Part shown: piece after piece, positions 50,270 through 58,878 of the stretch
Layout: the number at the start of each line of letters is the position of its first letter
How positions within the stretch are numbered: position 1 is the stretch's first letter
Assembly: GCA_030684575.1 (NCBI GenBank)
Contig: JAUXVD010000008.1
Coordinates: forward strand, 1-64,000
From: Nitrospirota bacterium
GTDB lineage: Bacteria; Nitrospirota; Nitrospiria; Nitrospirales; Nitrospiraceae
Direction: 5' to 3'
DNA length: 64,000 bases
The notes under the pieces: model-generated
The model's database searches: none
Told to the model about the DNA's origin: nothing
Seen by the model: only the letters and a program-made list of their open reading frames with translations
Position numbers and translations under genes: made by a program

Positions 50270-52387
50270 ATGGTACACACAGTTGAAATAGAGGTTGCGG
50301 GGCGCATCTTGCGACTCGAGACCGGTCGTGTGGCACGACAAGCAGATGGTTCGATTTGGGCTACGTACGGCGACACGGTCGTCTTGGCGACGGCTGTTGC
50401 GTCACAGACTGCCAAGCCAGGCATCGATTTTCTCCCCCTCACCGTCGATTATCAGGAAAAATCATTCGCAGCCGGAAAGATTCCCGGCGGGTATTTCAAG
50501 CGAGAAGCTCGTCCATCGGAAAAGGCCGTGCTGACCAGCCGGCAGATTGATCGGGGGCTCCGCCCGCTCTTTCCTGAGGGCTATTATTTCGAGACCCAAG
50601 TCATTGCGTCAGTTCTTTCGGCCGATCAGACCGGCTCCTCCGACATCCTCGGCATTATCGCCTCCTCTGCTGCCCTGACCGTTTCGAATATTCCGTTCGA
50701 TAATCCGATCGCGGGCGTGAGGATCGGGCGGCTGGACGGCAAGTTCGTGGTCAACCCTGATCTTGAGACGGTGGCGAAGAGCGAGTTGCACCTCGTAGTG
50801 GCGGGGACGGCCGATGCGGTCATGATGGTCGAAGCAGGGGCGAACGAACTGTCCGAAGCCATCATGCTCGAAGCGATCGAACTCGCCCATAGCGAGATCA
50901 AGAAGATTGTGGCCAAGATTCGCGAACTGCAAGCCCTTGCCGGCAAGCCCAAGCGAAAGGTGGCGAAGGAGCAGATCGACAGCGCGCTTGCGGCGCAAGT
51001 GAAGGCGCTGGTGGCGCAAGGTATCCGTGATGCCATCATGATCCCCAATAAAGCGGCCAGGCAGGAGCGGTTGGACGAGGTCAAGAATGACGCGGTCCAA
51101 AAGCTCAAGAGCGCAGACGATCCGAATCGGGAGCGGCACGTCAAGCTGGTGTTCCATGAGTTGGAATATACCGAAGTCCGGAACATGATCCTGGAGAAGG
51201 GATCTCGGGCGGATGGACGTGGCCCGGCTGATATCCGTGCGATTACCTGCGAAGTCAGCGCATTGCCCAGGACACATGGCTCGGCGATTTTCACCAGAGG
51301 CGAGACCCAAAGTTTAGCCGTGGTCACCTTGGGGACCTCGGACGATGAACAGCGAATCGATGCGTTAGAAGGGGAGTACATGAGGACCTTCATGCTCCAT
51401 TACAATTTCCCGCCGTTCAGTGTCGGTGAAGCGCGGCCTCTTCGCTCGCCGGGACGCCGGGAAGTGGGTCATGGTGCGTTAGCGGAACGGGCATTGGCCC
51501 CGGTCATTCCGAGCAAGGAAGCCTTTCCTTATACGCTTCGTATCGTGTCGGACATCCTCGAATCCAATGGGTCGTCGTCGATGGCGACCGTCTGTGGCGG
51601 GAGCCTTGCGTTGATGGATGCCGGCGTGCCGGTCAGCAAAGCCGTGGCCGGGATCGCGATGGGATTGATCAAAGAGGGCGACCGGGTCATGATTCTCTCC
51701 GATATTCTCGGGCTCGAGGATCACCTGGGCGATATGGACTTTAAGGTCTGCGGAACCAGGCAGGGCGTCACGGCCCTCCAGATGGATATCAAAATCGGCG
51801 GCATTACGTCGGCCTTGATGCAGAAGGCATTGGAGCAGGCAAAAGCCGGACGGTTACACATTTTGGGTTGCATGGAAAAAGCTCTCCAAGCGCCGAGAAC
51901 CACCCTGTCGGCTTACGCGCCCAGGATCTTCACGATGAAGGTGAAGCAGGACAAGATTCGCGAAATCATCGGGCCGGGCGGCAAGACGATCCGCGGTATC
52001 ATTGCGGATTGCGGGGTCAAGATCAATGTCGATGACAGTGGAACTGTGACGATCGCGTCGGTCGACGGCGCTTCGGCCGAGAAGGCCAAAGAAATGATCA
52101 GCCGGATTACCGAAGAGGTCGAGATCGGAAAGATCTACATGGGCACGGTTCGAAAGATCATGGATTTCGGCGCGTTCGTCGAGGTCCTTCCGGGAACCGA
52201 TGGGCTGGTGCATATCTCACAGTTGGCACACCATCGGGTCCAAGCGGTATCCGACGAGGTGAAGGAAGGGGATCAAATCTTGGTGAAGGTCATGGAAGTG
52301 GACCGTCAAGGGAAGATCCGCCTGAGCCGCAAGGAAGCCATGCCGGCTCCGGCTGGGGCCGCTACGCCTGATCCATCAGCCGGGTAA
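50270..52387 (+). CDS. pnp: Polyribonucleotide nucleotidyltransferase (PNPase)
   Basis: A 705-residue phosphorolytic 3'-5' exoribonuclease. Two RNase PH domains (YQEKSFAAGKIPGGYFKREA, then MLHYNFPPFSVGEARPL with GRREVGHGALAERAL) flank a helical linker. A KH domain (IREIIGPGGKTIRGI) and an S1 domain (YMGTVRKIMDFGAFVEVLPG) end the protein. It degrades mRNA in the degradosome. Start ATG has GAGGAGA upstream. Confidence 0.97.
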   Translation: MVHTVEIEVAGRILRLETGRVARQADGSIWATYGDTVVLATAVASQTAKPGIDFLPLTVDYQEKSFAAGKIPGGYFKREARPSEKAVLTSRQIDRGLRPLFPEGYYFETQVIASVLSADQTGSSDILGIIASSAALTVSNIPFDNPIAGVRIGRLDGKFVVNPDLETVAKSELHLVVAGTADAVMMVEAGANELSEAIMLEAIELAHSEIKKIVAKIRELQALAGKPKRKVAKEQIDSALAAQVKALVAQGIRDAIMIPNKAARQERLDEVKNDAVQKLKSADDPNRERHVKLVFHELEYTEVRNMILEKGSRADGRGPADIRAITCEVSALPRTHGSAIFTRGETQSLAVVTLGTSDDEQRIDALEGEYMRTFMLHYNFPPFSVGEARPLRSPGRREVGHGALAERALAPVIPSKEAFPYTLRIVSDILESNGSSSMATVCGGSLALMDAGVPVSKAVAGIAMGLIKEGDRVMILSDILGLEDHLGDMDFKVCGTRQGVTALQMDIKIGGITSALMQKALEQAKAGRLHILGCMEKALQAPRTTLSAYAPRIFTMKVKQDKIREIIGPGGKTIRGIIADCGVKINVDDSGTVTIASVDGASAEKAKEMISRITEEVEIGKIYMGTVRKIMDFGAFVEVLPGTDGLVHISQLAHHRVQAVSDEVKEGDQILVKVMEVDRQGKIRLSRKEAMPAPAGAATPDPSAG

Positions 52388-52392
52388 CTGCC

Positions 52393-53646
52393 TTGTATCG
52401 CAAGCTCGTCCTGGACAACGGGGTGCGGGTCGTAACCGAACGGATACCGACGTTAAAGTCGGTGACCGTCGGTGTATGGGTTAACACTGGGTCGCGGGAC
52501 GAGCAGTCTCCCCAAGCGGGCTATTCCCACTTTATCGAGCACATGCTCTTCAAGGGAACGCGCAAGCGTACCTCCGCCGAGATTTCGCGCGAAATCGACG
52601 CACTCGGCGGAGAGATGAATGCCTTCACCTCGCGTGAGACGACGACCTATTACGTGAAGGTGCTGGATCAGCAGCTGCCTCAAGCATTGGAGCTCCTCTC
52701 CGATCTGTTTCACCATTCCCGGTTCGTACCCAAAGACATCGAAAAAGAAAAACAGGTCGTCCTGGAAGAAATCCGCATGGTGCAGGATGACCCGGAAGAT
52801 CTCGTGCAAGAGCTCCACATGGGGCAGGTACTGGGGCGTCACCCACTCGGTCGCTCTATCTTGGGCCGGGAGAAGACGGTCAGAGGGCTGCGACGCCAGG
52901 ATCTGCTGAGCTATATCGAGACCCACTACGATTCGAGTCAGACCGTGGTGTCGATTGCCGGAAACTTTGCGCAGGGCAAGCTTGATCTCTTGGTCGCGAA
53001 GTATTTCGGCAAGGGCCGATCTGCCAAGGCGACTCCTGTCAACGGGCGCCGTCCTCCTGACTTGCGCGGCGGTGTCCTGCTGAAGAAGAAGAAGCTAGAA
53101 CAAGTCCATCTATGTCTAGGCCTCAAAGGCGTTCCCGCCGGACATCAGGATCGGTATGCCTTATATGCGCTGAACAGTGTGTTAGGGGGCAGTGTGAGTT
53201 CGCGATTATTTCAGGAAGTCCGTGAGAAACGAGGTCTTGTCTATTCCGTCTACTCCTACTTGTCCGGCTATTCTGACGGCGGCATGATCACCGTCTATGC
53301 GGCGACTAGGCCGAAAGAAGTGGATCGCGTGGTGGATCTTGTCTGCCGTGAAATCAGACGGCTGGGGAGCAAAGGCGTTGTCGGAAAAGAGCTTGAGCGG
53401 GCGAAGGTCCAGATGAAGGGCAGCCTCATGTTGAGTCTGGAGAGTTCGCATAGCCGCATGAGTAAATTGGCCAAGGACGAATTGACATACGGAAAGCATA
53501 CGTCGATGAACGAGATGTTGGCGCGCATTGATCGTGTGAGCGAAGAGCAGATGTTCGACGTGGGCCGTCAATTTTTCAAGGTAGACTCACTCGCCATCAC
53601 CGGGTTGGGTCCTCTCGCGCCAGGTACGCTTCAGTCGTACAGATGA
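52393..53646 (+). CDS. M16 zinc metallopeptidase (processing-peptidase-like)
   Basis: A 417-residue M16 peptidase with the inverted zinc motif HFIEH near residue 46 and the more distal Glu in EKQVVLEEIRM. The C-terminal half carries LFQEVREKRGLVYSVYSY. It resembles the YmxG/mitochondrial processing-peptidase beta type, often next to pnp. Starts with TTG at 52393, 5 bases after pnp. No signal peptide, so cytoplasmic. Confidence 0.92.
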   Translation: MYRKLVLDNGVRVVTERIPTLKSVTVGVWVNTGSRDEQSPQAGYSHFIEHMLFKGTRKRTSAEISREIDALGGEMNAFTSRETTTYYVKVLDQQLPQALELLSDLFHHSRFVPKDIEKEKQVVLEEIRMVQDDPEDLVQELHMGQVLGRHPLGRSILGREKTVRGLRRQDLLSYIETHYDSSQTVVSIAGNFAQGKLDLLVAKYFGKGRSAKATPVNGRRPPDLRGGVLLKKKKLEQVHLCLGLKGVPAGHQDRYALYALNSVLGGSVSSRLFQEVREKRGLVYSVYSYLSGYSDGGMITVYAATRPKEVDRVVDLVCREIRRLGSKGVVGKELERAKVQMKGSLMLSLESSHSRMSKLAKDELTYGKHTSMNEMLARIDRVSEEQMFDVGRQFFKVDSLAITGLGPLAPGTLQSYR

Positions 53647-53986
53647 GAATTTTCTAATAGATGCGAGTTGAGCACTCAAATATGGTAAAAATTTCGAGTG
53701 AACTAATTTTCGTAAGCATTTGATTAATAATATTTATTATGACTAAATTCGAAGTTATGCACAGAGCAAACATTTCCTTGACAGTATTTCGTGGTTTCAG
53801 TACCATGACGGAACTTTTTGACAACGATTCTCAATCGAGGGACTCAACGCGAGAGACAGCAAAGGAGGTGGCGAAACCCATCGCTCGTGATTGGAGGAGC
53901 TCTGAAACTGTTTCTGTTCATTCATCGCACTTAAACTAGTGTCATCGGTTATTTCGGTTGTTATTTTTATGAAGGAGGGACTAGGT
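53647..53986. other. AT-rich gap holding promoter and long leader
   Basis: No supported gene; the short frame at 53739-53939 has no ribosome site or homology. The stretch is unusually AT-rich (53680-53760) and holds a consensus promoter, then about 175 bases of leader that include AAGGAGG at 53863-53869 ahead of no long gene. Confidence 0.4.
53778..53806 (+). promoter_or_regulatory. Consensus sigma-70-type promoter
   Basis: TTGACA (53778-53783), exactly 17 bases, TACCAT (53801-53806), with AT-rich sequence upstream that could act as an UP element. The next gene starts at 53987. Confidence 0.7.
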
Positions 53987-54496
53987 ATGAAAAGGGTTGC
54001 AGTTTTAGCCTCCGTGGCAATGTTGTCCATGTTCGGTATGTTGACGGCTGAATTTGCCGTTGCGGCCGATGCCCCCAAAGTGACTGGCCCAACCGATAAC
54101 ATTGTCGGCGGAAAGCCGATGAAGGGTGAAGTCGCCAAGACCTTGAAGGGTCGTGTCTGGTCGCAATGGGCGGACAATCCAGATGGCGAATTGCTTTTCG
54201 GGATTCAATATTGGAACACCGGTGAGCCGGCGTCAGGGACCCCGTCGGGCCGTTCATCTTCCGATCTCGATGTGAAGCCGCCAGATCCATTGTTCTCTTG
54301 CTGCGGCTGGGGTTTTGTGGGCGGAACCGATAAGAACAATCCTTATTCCGGTTGGTACCATGCTGCCACGACCGTTCGTCTGGCAGTGAAGGACAAAGCG
54401 TTGATGGACCAGATCATCAAGGCCTCTCAGGAGCTCGTCGCCATGGAAGTGAGCCTGGACGGTCGGACGATCACCGGGTTTAAGGTTATTAAGTAA
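53987..54496 (+). CDS. Exported protein of unknown function A
   Basis: A 169-residue protein with a signal peptide (MLSMFGMLTAEFAVAA, then DAPK). The mature part includes a proline- and serine-rich stretch (GEPASGTPSGRSSSDLDVKP), a CCGWGFVGG turn with two adjacent cysteines, and a beta-rich end. No domain recognised. GAAGGAGGGACTAGGT precedes the ATG. Pairs with the next gene after 51 bases. Confidence 0.65.
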   Translation: MKRVAVLASVAMLSMFGMLTAEFAVAADAPKVTGPTDNIVGGKPMKGEVAKTLKGRVWSQWADNPDGELLFGIQYWNTGEPASGTPSGRSSSDLDVKPPDPLFSCCGWGFVGGTDKNNPYSGWYHAATTVRLAVKDKALMDQIIKASQELVAMEVSLDGRTITGFKVIK

Positions 54497-54547
54497 TCGA
54501 CCTCGACAAGCCTTAATTCATTTATGTCCAGCAAGGAGGACGCGATT

Positions 54548-55219
54548 ATGAAGTTTCATGCGAAAGGTTGGGCCATGGTGGCCGTTGTAGCGCTGGGGGT
54601 ATCCGTCGCCTCCACTGCGTTTGCCATCGAGTCGTTCCAGGAGCGTTTTGAGTGGGGAGATCTGAGCAAGCCGACCACTATCCAGGGTCGCGTTATTGTG
54701 CTCGATCCCTACGATGAAGCGGTTTGGATCAATGTGGCCGTATTCGGCGGAAATGCCGAGAGTGGCCTCTTTTGGCAGAAGATTCACCCGGGCAAGAACC
54801 TCAAGTTCTACGCCGACAAGGGAGCCTGGGAAGAGTTGAAGAAGATGGGCCGCGTGCATTCCGGGCCCGCTGCAGCTAAAGAAGTGCCGCCCTCCAGCAC
54901 GACAGACCTGATTGAGTTTGTCGCGACGGAGCCTGAGCAGAACCACCGGGTTATTTCTTCGGTCAAGAAGCTCCCGGAAGTTGCTGGTTCTATGGGGAAG
55001 CCGCTCAGTATCTCTGCCCTTCGCTTGAAGGAATGTACAGGAAAGAGCGAAGTTGAAGCAGGCTGCGCCGCAGCGAAGCAGCAGCTCAATACTTCACCGA
55101 AATCTCCGGATGGGGCCCTTGTCCCCATGTTGTACGATGTGTTGCTCCCAGGTGGTCAGCCTATTGGAGGCCTGATCCCTTGGACCGCGGAGTATAACAA
55201 GGCCGCGGCTGCTCACTAA
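54548..55219 (+). CDS. Exported protein of unknown function B
   Basis: A 223-residue protein with a signal peptide (VVALGVSVASTAFA). The mature part is mixed: IQGRVIVLDPYDEAVWINVA and GLFWQKIHPGKNLKFYADKG look beta-rich, and two cysteines (LKECTG, AGCAAAKQ) may pair. It is not recognised. AAGGAGGACGCGATT precedes the ATG. A terminator follows, so with protein A it forms a two-gene unit. Confidence 0.65.
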   Translation: MKFHAKGWAMVAVVALGVSVASTAFAIESFQERFEWGDLSKPTTIQGRVIVLDPYDEAVWINVAVFGGNAESGLFWQKIHPGKNLKFYADKGAWEELKKMGRVHSGPAAAKEVPPSSTTDLIEFVATEPEQNHRVISSVKKLPEVAGSMGKPLSISALRLKECTGKSEVEAGCAAAKQQLNTSPKSPDGALVPMLYDVLLPGGQPIGGLIPWTAEYNKAAAAH

Positions 55220-55241
55220 GCTAAGCGAGTTGTTGTTTGGG

Positions 55242-55276
55242 AAGGCGGCATCTCCGAAAGGGGATGCCGCCTTTCT
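55242..55276. terminator. Bidirectional terminator between protein B and mutS
   Basis: AAGGCGGCATCTCC (55242-55255) pairs with GGGGATGCCGCCTT (55260-55273) with one G-T pair, followed by TCTT on the plus strand. The tail touches the mutS stop codon. Confidence 0.75.
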
Positions 55277-57945
55277 TATGTGTCGAGATCGTCTTGGCCT
55301 GCAGGGCCGATCCGGCGTTGGATGTCAGCGAGGCGGTTGAGTGCATCGAGCGGCGTCATGGAGAAGAGGTCGATTTGCTTCATTTCCTCGATGATTGGAT
55401 GGGGTTTGGGCAGTGAGGCCTGTGGTGTCTCTTTCTCCAAGGATACGGGCGTACCCTCAATGGTGGCATCCGGTTGTTCCAGTTGGGCAAGGACTTGTTG
55501 CGCCCTGGCGATGACCGCGGGAGGGAGTCCTGCCAGTTTGGCCACGTGAATACCGTAACTGCGGTCTGCGCCGCCCGGTATAATCTTGCGCAAGAAGACC
55601 ACGTCTCCATCCCGTTCCTGGACCGCGACGCAATAGTTTTTAATCCCTTCCCGTAACCCTTCCAGTTGCGTCATCTCGTGATAATGCGTGGCGAACAAGG
55701 TTCTGGCTCCCACGTGCTGGCGGTCTTGAATATATTCCGCGATGGCCCAGGCGATGCTGAGTCCATCGTAGGTGCTGGTTCCCCGACCGATCTCATCCAG
55801 GAGAATCAAGCTGCGGGAGGTCGCACTGTTTAAGATATGAGCCGATTCGATCATCTCCACCATGAAGGTGCTCTGGCCCGCTGATAGGTTGTCTGAAGCG
55901 CCGACACGCGTGAAAATTCGATCAACCAGTCCGATATGGGCCTCGGTTGCCGGGACGAAACTCCCGATTTGCGCCAGCAAAACAATCAGTGCGACCTGGC
56001 GGAGATAGGTGCTTTTTCCCGCCATGTTGGGCCCGGTGAGGATCACCAGCCTGTTGCCCTCACAGTCGAGGGCGGTATCGTTGGGCACGAAGGTGAGATC
56101 ACTGCTGAGCTGTTCCACGACAGGGTGCCGGCCTTCTCGAATGTGGATCGTGCCGCTCTTATCGACGAGCGGTTTGACGTAGCGATGCAAGGCGGCGGTC
56201 TCGGCCAAACCGGCGAGGACGTCGAGTAACGCAACGGTCTGGGCCATCGCTTGAAGGCGAGGCACCTCGTGCGCTAAACAACTGCGGACCTGATCGAACA
56301 GTTCCTGCTCGAGCGCCAGCAGTTTACTTTCAGCGCCTGTGACCCGTTCTTCCAACTCTTTCAGTTCCGCTGTCATGAACCGTTCGGCATTCACCAGCGT
56401 CTGTTTGCGAATGTAATCAGGCGGGACGCGGGAGAGGTGCGTCTTGGTAATTTCGATGTAGTAGCCGAACACTTGATTGTAGCGAACCTTTAACGAATCG
56501 ATTCCCGTTCGTTCCCGTTCTTTGGCTTCTAGCGCGGCGATCCAGCCCTTGCCTTCGGTGCTGGCCTTGCGCAGTTCATCGACTCCGGCATGGTATCCCT
56601 CCCGAATCACACCGCCGTCACGGAGAGACAGCGGCGCCTCCGGCTTGATGGCCTGCTCAATCGAGTCATGAACATCGCAGCAGTCGTCCCAGGATTCACG
56701 GACAGCAGCCAGCAGCGAAGCGGAGAAGGGTTGGAGGTGGGACAGTAATTCTGGCAGGGCGCCCACGGATTGTTTCAGTGCGAGTAGTTCGCGAGGTCCT
56801 GCGACGCCGAGCGTCAGGCGGCTACTGAGACGGGCGATATCTTGCACATCGCGGAGTGTGGTCCTGAGCGACACCCGTTGTTGTATCCGGTCTTTCAACT
56901 CGCCGACTGCGTCGAGCCTGGCCTGAATAGCGCCTCGATCGAGGAGTGGCCTGACGAGCCAGTCACGCAACAGGCGACTGCCCATCGCCGTCGCGGTACG
57001 GTCCAACACCGACAGGACCGTCGACTGGTTCTGCCCCGACCGGGGCTCGCCGAAGCCGAGCGGCCGCACGAGTTCGAGATTGCGAATCGTGGCGCTATCC
57101 AGATGCATGGAGTCGCTGCTCCAGCGCGTGTGCAGACGGCGGAGATGTGCGAGCGAGGCGGTCGGCTGGGTCTCACGAACGTATCGCAGGATCGATCCGG
57201 CGGCTCCGATCCCGGCGGTCAGGCCGCGGCAGCCGAATCCGTCGAGCGACTGCACCGCAAATTGTGTCTGGAGTAGTTGCGCGGCATCTTTGGGATTGAA
57301 GGCATCCGAAGGTTGTGCGCAGAGGCGGGGCCCACGCAGGTGAGTCAGGCAGGTTCCGGCATCTGTCGTGGAATCTTGATGCAGGACTTCACGCGGTTCT
57401 AGTCGAGCCAGTTCATCCATGAGCTGGGTTTCCGCCTGCGCCCCCTGGAACTCCGTCATCCAAAACTCGCCCGTGGAGACATCCAGACAGGCCAGCCCAA
57501 TGATGGATTGTCCCTTGGCAGATGAGCCTATAGCGTCGGAGAAGGCGACCGCGACTAGGAAATGCGATTCGCTGGGAGAAAGGAATTCGGTATCGACCAA
57601 TGTGCCAGGCGTATAGAGACGAACGACTTCTCGGCGTACGAGACCCTTTGCGAGTTTCGGGTCTTCCACCTGTTCGCAGAGTGCGACGGTTCGTCCGGCC
57701 TTAAGGAGCTTCGCGATGTAACCTTGCGCGGCATGGTACGGCACGCCACACAATGGAATGGGGGTGGCGCTTGTTTTGTCGCGAGACGTGAGGGCAATGG
57801 AGAGCAGTTTTGAGGCGACCTGCGCATCCTCGTAAAACATTTCGTAAAAGTCGCCGACGCGGAATAACAGAATGGCGTCGGGATACCCGCGTTTGATTTC
57901 CCGGTATTGCCGCATTAACGGTGAGGCGTCTGCGTCACTCATCAT
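55276..57945 (-). CDS. mutS: DNA mismatch repair protein MutS
   Basis: An 889-residue mismatch-recognition ATPase. The mismatch-binding segment is VGDFYEMFYEDAQVA (Phe-x-Glu); the ATPase has Walker A TGPNMAGKSTYLRQVALI near residue 635 and LILLDEIGRGTSTYDGLSIA Walker B/signature. A MutS family C-terminal helix-turn-helix follows. Overlaps the lapA-like gene by 11 bases at its start. Full length. Confidence 0.97.
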   Translation of the reverse strand: MMSDADASPLMRQYREIKRGYPDAILLFRVGDFYEMFYEDAQVASKLLSIALTSRDKTSATPIPLCGVPYHAAQGYIAKLLKAGRTVALCEQVEDPKLAKGLVRREVVRLYTPGTLVDTEFLSPSESHFLVAVAFSDAIGSSAKGQSIIGLACLDVSTGEFWMTEFQGAQAETQLMDELARLEPREVLHQDSTTDAGTCLTHLRGPRLCAQPSDAFNPKDAAQLLQTQFAVQSLDGFGCRGLTAGIGAAGSILRYVRETQPTASLAHLRRLHTRWSSDSMHLDSATIRNLELVRPLGFGEPRSGQNQSTVLSVLDRTATAMGSRLLRDWLVRPLLDRGAIQARLDAVGELKDRIQQRVSLRTTLRDVQDIARLSSRLTLGVAGPRELLALKQSVGALPELLSHLQPFSASLLAAVRESWDDCCDVHDSIEQAIKPEAPLSLRDGGVIREGYHAGVDELRKASTEGKGWIAALEAKERERTGIDSLKVRYNQVFGYYIEITKTHLSRVPPDYIRKQTLVNAERFMTAELKELEERVTGAESKLLALEQELFDQVRSCLAHEVPRLQAMAQTVALLDVLAGLAETAALHRYVKPLVDKSGTIHIREGRHPVVEQLSSDLTFVPNDTALDCEGNRLVILTGPNMAGKSTYLRQVALIVLLAQIGSFVPATEAHIGLVDRIFTRVGASDNLSAGQSTFMVEMIESAHILNSATSRSLILLDEIGRGTSTYDGLSIAWAIAEYIQDRQHVGARTLFATHYHEMTQLEGLREGIKNYCVAVQERDGDVVFLRKIIPGGADRSYGIHVAKLAGLPPAVIARAQQVLAQLEQPDATIEGTPVSLEKETPQASLPKPHPIIEEMKQIDLFSMTPLDALNRLADIQRRIGPAGQDDLDT

Positions 57946-58279
57946 GTCGGTCTCTCGGTGGTTCGACGATCATTGTCGTTGGAGAGCGGCCGGTGACTTT
58001 GTCGAGCGAGAGGCGTAGCCGTTCTAAGTCCACTTCAGCCTCTTGCAGCGCTTTGGTTTTTCGGCGGAGTTCGATTCGGCCTCTCACCCATGGAGGAAAG
58101 AGCAGAATGCCGGAGACCAACAGTCCCACCGCAAATCCAGTGAGGATAGGCTTGTAGATCGGCGTTGAGGCTTCAAGCAGACCGAAGAAGTACCGGAGCG
58201 TCACTTCCTGTTCCTGATTTTGAAGGAAAAATGCCAGGGAGAGGAGGAGGAGGACCCCGACCAGAATCAGCCTTATCAT
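57935..58279 (-). CDS. LapA/DUF1049 membrane protein
   Basis: A 114-residue protein with two transmembrane helices (LILVGVLLLLSLAFFLQNQE; ILTGFAVGLLVSGILLF), separated by a short loop with QNQEQEVTLRYFFG, the LapA/DUF1049 hallmark, and a helical cytoplasmic tail. LapA acts with LapB in lipopolysaccharide control in E. coli. Starts at ATGA overlapping the tsaE stop and overlaps the mutS start. Confidence 0.85.
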   Translation of the reverse strand: MIRLILVGVLLLLSLAFFLQNQEQEVTLRYFFGLLEASTPIYKPILTGFAVGLLVSGILLFPPWVRGRIELRRKTKALQEAEVDLERLRLSLDKVTGRSPTTMIVEPPRDRHDE

Positions 58280-58878
58280 GACCTCGTTGCCCCCTTCTTG
58301 TCCGAGCCTTGGTGCGGTGGTGCCTGATGCGTTTTGCGCGCTCGCGTGAGGACAGCCTCAGACGTCGGACCCGTCGCATGCAACTGAATCGATCGACTCT
58401 GCGCGGTTCGATGACTCAGGGTCACCTCAATCCGGTCCTGCGGCAGCAGGTCAAGCCCCTTATCCGCCCATTCGATGGCTGTCACGGTCTGGCCGGATAA
58501 ATACTCCATCACACCTGTTGATTCAAGCTCGCGGAGCGAGCGGATGCGGTACCAATCCATGTGGGCCAGTGACAGCCGCCCCTGGTATTCGTGAATTACG
58601 ACGAAGGTCGGGCTGGTCACTGCAGTCGGCGATGCGCCAAGGCCCTGCGCGATTCCGCGAACGAGCGCCGTCTTGCCGGCTCCGAGCGGTCCGTAGAGTG
58701 CGATCGTTTCCCCTCCTTGAAGCGTACGTCCGAGCACTTGGCCTAACCAGTCGGTCTGCTGGTGCGAGGAGGAGGTCAGTTTCCACGGCAGGCTCGACGC
58801 GGCGCGTCGGCGAGCGGCAGGCTCTGTTGCCTTGGCAGGCTTAGTGACGTTCAATCGTTGTGGTTCGCTGGAGCGCAT
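58276..58878 (-). CDS. tsaE: tRNA threonylcarbamoyl-adenosine ATPase TsaE
   Basis: A 200-residue protein with the P-loop ALYGPLGAGKTALVRGIAQG near residue 61, the SPTFVVIHEYQG segment, HMDWYRIRSLREL and ATAIEWADKG-type sequence (VTAIEWADKGLDLLP), all TsaE marks. It works with TsaB/TsaD in t6A37 tRNA modification. The N-terminal 40 residues are an unusual basic/Ala extension. Overlaps nnrD by 38 bases and lapA by 4. Confidence 0.93.
   Translation of the reverse strand: MRSSEPQRLNVTKPAKATEPAARRRAASSLPWKLTSSSHQQTDWLGQVLGRTLQGGETIALYGPLGAGKTALVRGIAQGLGASPTAVTSPTFVVIHEYQGRLSLAHMDWYRIRSLRELESTGVMEYLSGQTVTAIEWADKGLDLLPQDRIEVTLSHRTAQSRSIQLHATGPTSEAVLTRARKTHQAPPHQGSDKKGATRS

Noticed and set aside
53739-53939. 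66-codon frame in the AT-rich leader
   Set aside because: It crosses the promoter, and its composition is not coding-like.
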